This document shows positions 1 to 10,900 of a stretch of DNA of 64,000 nt, in pieces (position 1 is the stretch's first letter; every line of letters begins with the position of its first letter). Below the pieces are notes generated by a model. It did not search any database, was not told the origin of the DNA, and worked only from the letters and a program-made list of their open reading frames with translations. This stretch comes from Novosphingobium sp. NDB2Meth1 (GTDB lineage: Bacteria > Pseudomonadota > Alphaproteobacteria > Sphingomonadales > Sphingomonadaceae): assembly GCF_900117425.1 (NCBI RefSeq), contig NZ_FPEH01000032.1, positions 496,001-560,000 on the forward strand. The letters run 5' to 3'. Both the position numbers and the translations under genes were made by a program.

Positions 1-2
1 TG

Positions 3-674
3 CCCGAGGGCATGACCAATGCGGCGGCCTTGTGGGGCGTGGCGCAGATCTTCGTGCGCAACTTCCCGGAGCAGGCGGCGGCGGCAGGCTTTGCCGGGCC
101 GCTGGCGGGCAACCGGCTGTTCGAGGCTATCCTCAATTCGCCCTCAGGCACGGTGTTCTCGCGCATCGAGCATGGCGGGTGGGACCTGGTGCGCCAGCCG
201 GGGCAGCGCATCAATCTGCATATCCCGGAAATGCTCGAGCTGCTGATGGCGCTCGATCCGGCGGGCCCGCCAGTCGATCCCGACTATCCGCTGATCCTTT
301 CCGCAGGAGAGCGGCGCACCGAGACGAGCAATACCAGCATCCGCGACGCCACCTGGCTGCGCAAGGGTACGCTCAACAGCACGCTGCGCATCCATCCGGG
401 CGATGCCGCGCAATTCGGGCTTGGCGAAGGCGATGCGGTCGACGTGGTGACGCGGCGCGGGCGTGCGCGGGCGGCGGTGGAGATCCACGAGGGCTGCCGA
501 CCGGGCCATGTCTCGCTGCCCAACGGGCTGGGGCTGGACGTGCGGCAGGCGGATGGATCGGTGCGGCGACAGGGCGCTGCGCTCAACGAACTGACCGACT
601 ACCGCTGGCGCGATCCGGTGGTGGGGACGCCCTGGCACAAATACGTGCCTGCGCGGCTGGAGAAGGTTGCTTAG
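3..674 (+). CDS. Molybdopterin oxidoreductase, C-terminal part (5' end outside window)
   Basis: The frame is open to the left edge, so only about 223 C-terminal residues are present. The second half (around ILSAGERRTETSNTS and the following beta-rich stretch ending near GHVSLPNGLG) has the look of the molydop-binding domain that closes the cofactor pocket in DMSO-reductase-family enzymes (formate dehydrogenase, nitrate reductase and similar). This C-terminal domain holds the nucleotide tails of the bis-MGD cofactor. The metal ligand, Fe-S motif and any Tat signal would lie upstream, so the substrate cannot be named. The gene ends at TAG and overlaps the convergent next gene by 4 bp. Confidence 0.75.
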   Translation, partial: PEGMTNAAALWGVAQIFVRNFPEQAAAAGFAGPLAGNRLFEAILNSPSGTVFSRIEHGGWDLVRQPGQRINLHIPEMLELLMALDPAGPPVDPDYPLILSAGERRTETSNTSIRDATWLRKGTLNSTLRIHPGDAAQFGLGEGDAVDVVTRRGRARAAVEIHEGCRPGHVSLPNGLGLDVRQADGSVRRQGAALNELTDYRWRDPVVGTPWHKYVPARLEKVA

Positions 675-955
675 CGCTTGTTGCAGCGCTTGCGACCGAG
701 CGCAGCTGCGAAGGGCAGCAGGATCCACGGGAACAGCACAGCGAAGAACGCGGCCTGCGCGGAGAAGGCAATGCCGCTCGGCGCGACGAGGAAGGCGTAG
801 ACGCTCCAGCTGAGGAGGATGGCCCAGCCTGCAAACCACGTGCGCAGAAACGCCTGGAACCGTTCGGGCCGCGACTGCAGGCTCTGGAAGCAGACATGCA
901 GGGTGAGCGGCTGGGCGACAGCTTTGGCGCGCGCGGGACGGGGCAAGTTGTTCAT
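671..955 (-). CDS. Small inner-membrane protein, unknown function
   Basis: A 94-residue protein starting at the ATG at 955 (MNNLPRPARA). A basic N-terminal third is followed by two probable membrane segments, about residues 40-58 (WFAGWAILLSWSVYAFLVA) and 64-84 (FSAQAAFFAVLFPWILLPF), and a basic tail (GRKRCNKR). The positive ends suggest both termini face the cytoplasm. An upstream in-frame extension to 1246 is low-complexity and crosses a terminator-like hairpin, so it is not favoured. I do not recognise the family; its function is open. Confidence 0.55.
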   Translation of the reverse strand: MNNLPRPARAKAVAQPLTLHVCFQSLQSRPERFQAFLRTWFAGWAILLSWSVYAFLVAPSGIAFSAQAAFFAVLFPWILLPFAAALGRKRCNKR

Positions 956-1060
956 GGCATCAGGCCTTCGATAGCCCGGCACGATCGGGCTGGGGGTGGA
1001 ACACAGCGTGCTCCAAGGTGTGTTCGTAGCCGAAGCGCGTTTCGTTACCGAGCAGTCTGA

Positions 1061-1118
1061 AAGCAAAAAGGGTGGCACCCGGACGGGATTGCGGGGGGGA
1101 TGGCTCCCGCCCGGGTGC
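1061..1118 (-). terminator. Rho-independent-like terminator after the PNPOx-family gene
   Basis: Read on the minus strand, the arms GCACCCGG (1118-1111) and CCGGGTGC (1082-1075) enclose an inner CGGG/CCCG stem and are followed by CACCC and a TTTTT run near 1065-1069. This would end leftward transcripts from the PNPOx-like gene. The rest of the 293-base gap 956-1248 shows no gene. It also carries ACCTATGTAGGT (1199-1210), a short inverted repeat of unknown meaning. Confidence 0.5.
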
Positions 1119-1248
1119 TGGGGCTCTGCGCGGCCAGGGATGTGCCGCCAGAGCGCTAGGGGCCGCCGGGAAGGGAGGGGGGAACCGGCGACTGCCCAAC
1201 CTATGTAGGTACTCAAACCTAGCTTTGGTAGGGGGATAAACTGCAACG

Positions 1249-1854
1249 CTATGTTTCATTTTTTGAATGGGCGGCGAGCTGTGCTTCAAGCGCGGCGATC
1301 CGCGCATCACGCTCGGCAAGGGCTGCGGCGACATCTTCTGCGGGCAGCAATTGCGGGATGTGCTGCGGGCAATTGATGTCCCACGCAGTGATCGTGAAGA
1401 CCATCGCCTGTTCGGGAACACCGCGATAATCGGAGGCGGCGAGCGCCGCGTTGAGCTCGGTATCGCCTTCGATCACGTCAAGCTCGCCCCAGATCTTGAT
1501 GCGGCGGCGATTGGCGTAGTCCATCAGGAAGATGAACGCCTTGCGGTTCTCTGCCGCATTGCCGGTGGTGATGTATTGCCGGTTGCCGCGGAAATCGGCG
1601 AAGGCGAGGCGCTTGTCATCGAGCACCTTGAGGAAGCCCTTGGGCCCGCCACGATGCTGGATATAGGGCTGGCCATCGGCGCTGGCACTGCCAAGGTAGA
1701 AGCTGCGCACATCGGCGATGAACGCGGCGAGGCGCGCATCGACGCGATCGGCCATGATCATCCCGGCGTAGTGGTGGCGCGAACCCTTGCGGATCTGCGC
1801 GGCCTTGACCGAGGGCGAGAAGGCGTGATCGGTGGGGTCTGGAGCTTCGGACAT
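1249..1854 (-). CDS. Pyridoxamine 5'-phosphate oxidase-family flavin protein
   Basis: 201 residues from the ATG at 1854 (MSEAPDPTDH), which has a GGAAGGG stretch about 10 bases upstream; a longer frame to 1929 lacks support. The split-barrel FMN-binding fold is suggested by SASADGQPYIQHRGGPKGF, then LAFADFRGNRQYITTGN, a pattern typical of the general-stress/PNPOx-like group acting on flavin or F420-type cofactors. The C-terminal about 30 residues (AEDVAAALAERDARIAALEAQLAAH) look like a short coiled coil, as seen in longer PNPOx-like proteins. The exact substrate is unknown. It lies downstream of and in line with the giant RTX gene, but is separated by a hairpin. Confidence 0.75.
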   Translation of the reverse strand: MSEAPDPTDHAFSPSVKAAQIRKGSRHHYAGMIMADRVDARLAAFIADVRSFYLGSASADGQPYIQHRGGPKGFLKVLDDKRLAFADFRGNRQYITTGNAAENRKAFIFLMDYANRRRIKIWGELDVIEGDTELNAALAASDYRGVPEQAMVFTITAWDINCPQHIPQLLPAEDVAAALAERDARIAALEAQLAAHSKNET

Positions 1855-1923
1855 CGGCGGAAACCCTTCCTGCGTGGTTGGTCCCGTTGTAGCCCTCCCG
1901 CGCCGGACGACCAGCCACCCGGC

Positions 1924-1942
1924 GCGCAAGGCACCCTTGCGC
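1924..1942 (-). terminator. Hairpin after the giant RTX gene
   Basis: Perfect 8-bp stem GCGCAAGG (1924-1931) / CCTTGCGC (1935-1942) with a 3-base loop, 24 bases past the stop codon of the RTX gene. There is no U-tract, so termination would be inefficient or Rho-dependent; it may instead protect the 3' end of a very long mRNA. Confidence 0.35.
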
Positions 1943-1965
1943 CAAACGGATGGGGCAGTCTGTCG

Positions 1966-4900
1966 TCAGATCACCGAAAGCTGCGCCACCGTCGTCGTCA
2001 GGCTGCTGTCGCTGTAGAACGTGTAGTCGTTCCCGCTCTGCGTGTAGATCGCGCCGCCCGCGATCTGCAGCGTATCGCCCGCGTTGAAATCGAGCGTGAG
2101 GTGCGAGGCATTGCCCGCCCCCGCCACGCTCTGGATGAAGCTGGCATCGACTGTCAGGCTGGCATTGGTGCCGCTGGCGTTGAAGTCGATCGTTTCGACC
2201 CTGCTGAGCACGCCGGCCAGCTGGGCTGCGGAGACCGTACCCGAGTTCGCGGCCAACGAAACGGTATCGCTGCCCGCGCCGCCATCGATGCTGAAGCCCG
2301 CGCCGAGAGTGAGCGTAAAGCCGTCGGCAAAGCTGGAGCCGATCACGCTCTCGATGCCGGAGAGGGTATCGCCCGCCGCATCGCCCGCGCTGCCGGTGCC
2401 GGTCCCTGCCCCGCCACCGCCAAGCGACAGGGCGACCGCGCTGCCCGACTGCGAATAGTCGGCGATATCGGCGCCCGCCCCGCCGATGAGGCTGTCCGCC
2501 CCCGCGCCGCCTGTGAGGCGATCGTTGCCCGCACCGCCGTCAAGGACATTGGCGCCGCCGTCACCTGTCAGGCGGTCGTTGAACGCCGAGCCGATCAGAT
2601 TCTCGATCGAATTGTAGGTGTCGCCCGCCGCCTCGTTGGTGTTGAACGAGCTGTCGGCAAGGTTGGCCGCGACGCCCAGTGTCGAATTGGCGTAGGTGAC
2701 GGTGTCCGTGCCCGCGCCGCCATCGAGCACATCGCTGCCGAGCCCGCCGCTCAGGATGTCGTTCCCCGCCTCGCCATAAAGCGAGTCATTGCCCGCCCCG
2801 CCCGTCATCGAGTCGTCACCACCGCCACCGCGGAAAGTTTCGTCCGCGCCGGTGCCGAGGAAAGTATCGGCAAGGCTGGTGCCGATGACCTGCTCGATAC
2901 CGCTGAGCAAGTCGCCCGCCGCATCGCCGCCGCTCGAGGCGGTGCCGTCCAGCCGGGCTGTGACCGATGCGGTTGAGGCCGAATAGTCAATCGTATCGAA
3001 CCCGCCGCCGCCGATGATCGTGTCTGCCCCGGCGCTGCCGTAGAGCGTGTCGTCACCCAGGCCGCCGTCGAGCAGTTCGATACCCGCACCACCGCGCAGG
3101 GTATCGTTGAAAGCGGAACCTACGACGCCTTCGATGGAGATGTAGCTATCGCCCACCGCGTCGGAGGCCGTGACGACAAGGCTGCCGGTCGCGAAGCTGG
3201 CGGTGATCGTACTGGCGGAATTGGCGAAGGAGACGCTGTCGGTCCCTGCGCCGCCGTCGAGCACATCCGCACCGGCACCGCCGATCAGCACGTCGTTGCC
3301 ATTGCCGCCGCGCAGCGTATCGGCGCCGGAGGTGCCCGAGAGCGTATCGTCGAAGGCTGAGCCGATGAGGATTTCGATGCCAGTCAGGCGGTCACCGGTC
3401 GCCTCATTGCCTAAACCGACAGTGCCGTCGAGATAGGCTGTTACCCCGCCGGTCGAATTGGCATAGGTGAAGGTATCGGTGCCCGCCCCGCCATCAACCG
3501 TATCAGCCCCGGTGCCGCCGTCGATGAAGTCGTTGCCGTTGCCCCCGTTCAACGTATCGTCGCCGACAAAGCCGCTGATCGTATCGTCGCCATCGCCGCC
3601 GCTGATGGTCTCATTCGAATTCGAGCCGACCAACGTATCGCTGAAAGCCGAACCGATCAGGCCCTCGACCGAAGTCAGCACGTCGCCCTGGGCAAATCCG
3701 CCATTTGCCGCCGTGCCGTCGAGATAGACCGAGACGGCCGCGGTGGAATCCGAATAATCTGCCGTATCGAAGCCGTTGCTACCGTTCAACGTATCGGCCC
3801 CGGCCCCGCCGCGCAGGAAATCGTTGCCCGCACCGCCGCTGAGCACGTTGGCATTGGCATCGCCGATCAGCGTATCGGCACTGCCCGAGCCGGTGAGGTT
3901 TTCGATGCTGACATAAGTATCGCCCGCGGCGTCGCCTGCGCTGCCGCTGCCCGCGAGCAGGCTGGCGGTGACGCCCGATGTGGAGTTCGCATAGCTGACG
4001 GTGTCCGAGCCGCTGCCGCCATCGAGCACGTCACTTCCACCATCGCCGCGCAGCGTATCGTTGCCTTCCATGCCATAGAGCGTATTGTCACCCGCATCGC
4101 CCCACAGAGTGTCGTCAAACTGGGTGCCCTGCAGGATCTCGACGTTGGATAGCACGTCGCCCTGCGCTTCGTTGCCGCTGCCGGTGGCGCCATCGAGCCC
4201 GACTGTCACCGCGCCCGAGCCGTAGTAGCTGACCGTATCGATGCCGCCCCCGCCGTTGATCGTGTCTGCCCCGCCGAGACCGCGGAACCATTCCGCCGCG
4301 GTGGTGCCGGTCACCCGGTCGGCCTGGTTGGTGAGGTAGATGATCTGGAAGTTCCGGTAGGTATCGCCCGCCGCATCGCCGCCCGTCCCGAGCGTCACAC
4401 CATCTAGGTTCACGGTGACACCGGTGGTGACCGAGACGCTCTGCGGCTGAGATGGGTCGGTACCGAAGAACAGCAGGTTAGTGCCCGCGCCGCCATCGAG
4501 CGCATCAGCCCCCGCGCCGCCGGAAATGCGATCATCACCATTGCCGCCGAGGATCGTGTCGTTGCCGCCGAGGCCGATGAGGAAGTCGTTGCCGTCACCG
4601 CCGGAAAGCACGTTGTTGCCGCTGCTGCCTTGCAGCGTGTCGTTGAATGCCGAGCCGGTAAGGTTCTCGATGCTGACGTAGCTGTCGCCCAGCGCATCGC
4701 CTGCCGTGCCGCTGCCGCCGTTGAGATCGGCACTGACCGAGCTCCCGGCGGCAGAGTAATCGACCGTATCAGTGCCGGAGCCACCGTCCATGTAGTCGAA
4801 GCCGTTGCCGCCGAGGAAGGTGTCGTTGCCCGTATCGCCGAACAAGGTGTCACTGCCGGCTCCACCGTCGATCAAATCATCCCCGGCGCCGCCGCGGATG

Positions 4901-7900
4901 GTGTTGCCGCCGAGGCTGCCGACGAGGGTGTCGTTGAAGCCAGAGCCGGTGAGGTTGACGAAGCCTGAAAACGTATCGCCCTGCGCATCACCCAGCGTGC
5001 CGGTGCCAGTGGCGAGGCTGGCCGCGACAGCAGATGCGGCGGAGGCATAGCTCAGCGTGTTGGCCCCCGCCCCGCCGCTGAGCACGTCGGCACCGGCGCC
5101 GCCGTCGATGGTATCGTCGCCGTCCTCGCCATAGAGCGTGTCCGCACCGGCACCGCCCTGGATCACGTCATTGCCGAAGCTGCCCAAGATGGTGTTGGCA
5201 TTGGCATCGCCGGTGAGGGTATCGGCGCCATTGCCGCCCTGGATGTTCTCGAAGCCGGTCAGGGTATCGCCCGCCGCATCGCCGCCGCTCGCCGCGCCGG
5301 TGAGGAGATTGACGGTGACGCCCACATTCGCGCCGAGATAGCTGACCGTGTCGATCCCGGCGCCGCCGTCCATCGCGTCGGCCCCGGCGCCGCCGAGGAT
5401 CACGTCGTTGCCCCCGCCGCCGCGCAGGTTGTTCGTGCCGGAACTGCCGGTGATCGTATCGTCGAAAGCAGAGCCAAGCGCATTTTCGACAGTGCCGGGA
5501 ACGAAGAAATCGCCTTCCGCATCGCCGCCGGTGTTGTTGGTTCCCGTACCGAGATTGATCGAGATGCCGGCGCCCGAAGCGGAATAGTCGACCGTATCGG
5601 TGCCCGTGCCGCCGTCGATGGTATCCGCACCCGCGCCGCCGATCAGGATGTCGTTGCCGTTGCCGCCATAGAGCGTGTCGTTCCCCGCGCCGCCATCGAT
5701 CGTGTCGTTGCCGTCGTTGCCGTAAACGGTCTCGGCGGCGGCTGAGCCGATGAAGGTGTCATTGAAGGCGGAGAGCGACCACACTTCGATGTTGGTGAAG
5801 GTATCGCCCTGCGCGAGGCCGGTGGAGAGCGCGGCATTGGTGAGGTTGACGGTGAGCGCGCTGGCGGAGCTCGTATAGTCGACCGTATCCGTTCCCGCGC
5901 CGCCATCGAGCGTATCCGCACCGAGCCCGGGCGCGAGCACATCATCGCCCGCGCCGCCGAAGATCGTATCGGCATTGGCCGAACCGTAGATCACATCGGA
6001 AAGTCCCGAGCCGATCACGCGTTCGACATTGATCAGCACGTCGCCATTGGCCTCGCCCGCGCTGCCGGGGGTGCCGTCCATGCGTACGATGACGCCGCCT
6101 GCGGTGGAATAGTCCGCCGTGTCGAAACCAGCGCCGCCATCGAGCACGTCCGCCCCGGCGCCGCCGATCAGGGTGTCGTCACCGTCGCCGCCGAGCAAGG
6201 TCTCGTTGAAGCCCGCGCCGATCAGCGTATCCGCCAGCGCGGAGCCGATCACGCGTTCGACGCCGATGATCGCATCGCCCTCGGCGTCGCCGCCGCTGGA
6301 GGCGGTGCCGTCAAGGCGGACGGTAACGCCAGCGAGGCTGGCCGAGTAGTCGACCGTGTCGGTGCCGGTGCCTCCGTCGATGCTGTCGGCCTGGCCAAAC
6401 GATACGAAGGTATCGTTGCCGCCCCAGCCATAAAGCGCGGTGGAAGACGTGATCCCGCCGCGGAGTGTATCGCCGTAGTTGGTCGAGCCGTAGATCACCT
6501 CGATCCCGGAGAGCACGTCGCCCGCCGCCCAGCCGCCGGAGCCGGCCGAACCGTTGTTGGTGACGGTGACCGCCGCGTTCGAGTTGCGGTAGTCGACGGT
6601 GTCGATGCCCGATCCGCCGGTGACGATGTCTGCGCCGAGGCCGGTCACGATCACGTCGTCTCCCGCGCCGCCATCGAGCACATCCGCGCCGTCGGCGCCG
6701 TAGAGGGTATCGCTGCCGCCCCCCGCAAGGATGGTCGAACCGGTGGCTGCGGCGTAGATCGTGTCGTTCTGCGCGGAGCCGATCACGGTCTCGATATCGA
6801 ACAACCGGTCACCCGCCGCATCGCCGGTCGTGCCGAAGCCGCCATCCATGTAGATCACCATGCCGCTGCTGGCGGAGGTGGAATAGTCGACCACGTCGTT
6901 GCCGGCATCGCCCCGGTAGATGTCCGCGCCGCCCGACGCGATGAACACGTCATCGCCCGCGCCGCCGACGAATTCCTCGTCCGCATTGCGCCCCTCGAAG
7001 CGGTCGGCGAAAGCCGAGCCGACCACACGCTCGATATTGGCGAGCGTATCGCCCTGCGCGTCACCGCCACTGGAGGTGCCCCCGGTGCGGATGGTGACCC
7101 CGGCGGCGGAGGCCGAATAGTCGGCGCTGTCATAGCCCGCGCCGCCGTCGATGGAATCGGCCCCGGCGCCGCCCGCGATCGTATCGTCGCCGATGCCGCC
7201 GAGCAGGGTGTCGTTGCCAGCACCGCCGGAGAGGGTGTCGTTGCCGTCGAAGCCGTCGAACCAGTCATCGCCGCTGCCGCCAACGAAGGTGTCGCTGCCG
7301 CGCGACCCGGTGAAGCGCTCGATCGACACGAACGTATCGCCCGCCGCATCGCCGCCGGTGGCCGTTCCCGCCGCGAGATCGACTGTGACGCCGCCGACCG
7401 ACCCTGCGTAAGTCACGGTATCGGTGCCGGTGCCGCCATCCAGCACGTCGGCGCCGCTGTCGCCGGAGAGGAGATCTTCGCCCGCGCCGCCGAGGAGGGT
7501 ATCCGCGCCGCTGCCGCCCGAAAGCACGTCGTTGCCGCCGCCGCCGCTGAGGGTGTCGTTGGAGAAAGCGCCGGTGATCGTGTCTGCAAAGGCCGAGCCG
7601 ATCACGCCTTCGATGCCGGTAAGCCGGTCGCCCGCGGCGATGTCGCCAATGCCCGCGCTGCCATCGAGCGCAATGGTGATCCCCGCTCCGGCTGCGGAAT
7701 AGTCGGCGGTGTCGTTGCCGGCGCCGCCGATCATCGTGTCGATGCCCGCACCAGCCACCAGCAGGTCATCGCCTGCCCCGCCTTCGAGCGTATCGGCCGC
7801 CGCGCCGCCGATCAGGGTGTCGTTGTAGTCCGAGCCGAGCAGGCGCTCGATCCCGGTCAGCACGTCGCCCGCCGCTTCGCCTGCGCTGCCGCTGCCATTG

Positions 7901-10900
7901 CCGCCGCCCGCTGCAAGGCTGACGGTGACCGCCGCCGTCGCGTGCTCGTAGGAGGCGGTGTCGAAGCCCGTGCCGCCGTCGATCACGTCAGCCCCGGCAC
8001 CGCCTTCGATCACGTCGTTGCCATCATTGCCGATCAGCGTTTCGGCAGCGCTGCCACCCACCAGGGTATCGGCGAAGGCCGAGCCCAGCACGCGTTCGAT
8101 GCCGATCAGCACGTCGCCGGTGGCCGCGCCGCCCGAGCCGGGATCGATGCCATTGTTGTAGACCGTTACGCCCTGCGTACTGGCGGTATAGTCGGCGGTA
8201 TCGAAGCCGGTGCCGCCGTCGAGAACGTCGCTGCCGGTGCCGCCGATCAGGGTATCGTCGCCCGCGCCGCCGAGCAGCGTGTCGGCACCTGCCCCGCCAT
8301 CGAGCCGGTCGTTGCCCGCACCGCCTTCAAGAACGTCGGCATTGGCCGAGCCGGTGAGGCGATCTGCGAAGGCCGAGCCCACGACGCGCTCGATGCTGGT
8401 GAGCGTGTCGCCCGCTGCATCGCCCGCGCTGCCGGTCCCTGCCGCGAGATCGACGGTGACGGCGCTGGCCGAGGCCGAATAGTCGGCGGTGTCGAAGCCC
8501 TCGCCGCCGGAAAGCACGTCCGCGCCGCCAAGGCCTGCCAGCACGTCGTCGCCCGACTGGCCAAGCAGCGTATCCGCGCCCGCGCTGCCGCCGAGTATGT
8601 CGGCATAGGCCGAACCGCGGATCGTCTCGATGCCGGTGAGCACGTCGCCTGCCGCATCGCCGCCGCTGCCGGTGCTGCCGTCGGTGGCGATGGTCACGCT
8701 GGAGGCCGAGTTCGAATAATCGGCAATGTCGATCCCGGCGCCGCCGTCGATGCGGTCCGCGCCGAGGCCGCCTTCGATCACATCGTTGCCGCTGCCGCCG
8801 GACAGCGTGTCGTCGCCCGCCACGCCCTGGACCTGATCGTCACCAGCACCGCCTTCGATCACGTCCGCTCCAGCCGAGCCGAGCAGGCTGTCGGCATAGG
8901 CCGAACCGACGAGGCGCTCGATCCCGGTGAGAACATCGCCGAGGCCATCGCCGAGCGTGCCGGAGACCCCGTCCATGCGCACCGCGACGACAGAAGCCGC
9001 GCCCGAATAGTCCGCCGTGTCGAACCCTGCGCCGCCATCGAGCACGTCCGCTCCGGCGCCGCCGATAAGGGTGTCGTCGCCGTTGCCGCCGACGAGCGTG
9101 TCCGCCCCTGCGCCGCCGGACAGCGTGTCATTCCCGTCCTGCCCCAGGATCGTATCGGCGGCAGATGATCCGATGATCGTATCGCCGTAAGCCGTGCCGA
9201 TGACCTGTTCGATGCCGGAAAGCACATCGCCCTCGGCGAGGCCGCCGGAGGAGGCGGTGCCGTCCATGCGCACGGTGACAGCAACCGTGCCGGCGCTGTA
9301 GTCCACGGTGTCGAACCCGGCGCCGCCGGTGAGCACATCCGCCCCGGCGCTGGCATTGAACAGGTCGTCGCCCGCGCCGCCGTCGATCTGGTCGGCGCCG
9401 GTGGAACCATTGAACACGTCGTTGAAGCCCGACCCGATCACACGCTCGACGTTGAGGATGACATCGCCATCGGCATCACCGCCGACCGAGACCGTGCCAT
9501 CGAGATTGATGGTCACCGCGCTGAGCGAGGTCGCATAGGACACGGTATCGATGCCTGCCCCGCCATCGAGCAGATCCGCGCCTGCGCCGCCGATCAGCGT
9601 ATCATCGCCCGCCTCGCCAAAGAGCTGGTCGTCGCCGTCGCCGCCGGTCACCACGTCGTTCCCGGCTCCGGCACGGAAGGTCTCGTTGGCTGCCGAGCCG
9701 GTAAGGCGGTCGTCGAAGGCTGAGCCGATCAGCTGCTCGATGCTGGTGAGCATATCGCCCGCTGCATCGCCCCGACTTCCCGCAGCACCGCCGAGCGTGA
9801 CGGTGACGGCGCTGGCCGAGGCAGCGTAGCTGGCGGTATCAAAGCCTGCACCCCCGTCGAGCACGTCCGCGCCGGCGCCGCCGATCAGGGTATCGTCACC
9901 CGTCCCGCCCTGCAGCACATCGTTGCCCGCGCCGCCGCTGATGGTATCCGCTCCGGCGCCGCCGAGAATGGCATCATCGCCTACCGAACCGCCGAGCGTA
10001 TCGTCGTAGGCCGAGCCGATCAGCCGTTCGATGGTCGTGAGCCGGTCGCCGGTCGCATCGCCTGCAGTCCCGGCGCTGCCATCGAGCGTAACCGCAATCG
10101 CCGCGCCCGCAGCGGAATAATCGGCGGTATCGAACCCGTCGCCACCGACGAGCGTATCCGCACCTGCGCCGCCGATCAGCGTGTCGTCACCGGCGCCGCC
10201 CTGGAGTGTTTCATCAGCACTGGCGCCGATCAGCGTATCGCCGAGCGCCGAGCCGATCACGATCTCGATGCCCGTCAGCACATCGCCTTCGGCATCGCCG
10301 CCCGAACCTGTGCTGCCGTCAAGTGCAACGCGCACCGCCTGGATCGAGCCAGAATAGTCCGCGGTGTCGACGCCCGCGCCGCCATCGAGCGAGTCGTTGC
10401 CCGCACCGCCGATCAGAGTGTCGTCGCCTGCACCGCCGCCCAGCATATCCTCGCCGAGCCCGCCGATCAGCACATCGTTGCCGCCGCCGCCAAGGAGCAC
10501 GTCGGCGCCGGTCGAACCAGTCAGGCGGTCAGCCAGTGCGGAACCGATGACCATTTCGATGCCCGTGAGCACATCGCCCTGCGCATCGCCGCCGGTGCCG
10601 GTCCCGGTTGCTAGGTTGACAGTAACCCCCGCGCTGCTTGCCGAATAATCGGCCATGTCGAAGCCCGTGCCGCCATCGAGCACATCGGTTCCGGCCCCCC
10701 CCTTGAGCACGTCGTCCCCGCCCCCGCCGAGCAACGTATCCGCGCCTGTGCCGCCGCGCAGCGTGTCACCGAACGCGCTGCCGATCAGCACTTCGGCGTT
10801 GGCGATCACATCGCCCGCCGCATCGCCGCCGGAGTTTGCGCCGCCGTCGAGCCCGGCGTTCACGCCGCTCGCAGACGCTGAGTAGTCGACCGTGTCGAGG

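Noticed and set aside
32..1060. 342-codon plus-strand frame overlapping the molybdopterin oxidoreductase end
   Set aside because: Different frame from the recognisable domain; Arg/Gly/Ala-rich noise.
1199..1210. ACCTATGTAGGT as a second copy of the regulator site seen at 29110-29129
   Set aside because: Half-sites share only CCTA/TAGG and the spacing differs (2 versus 8 bases); not enough to call the same operator.
956..1248. Possible riboswitch in the G-rich gap
   Set aside because: I looked for cobalamin and other motifs; the conserved boxes are missing, and the structure is better read as a terminator hairpin on the minus strand.
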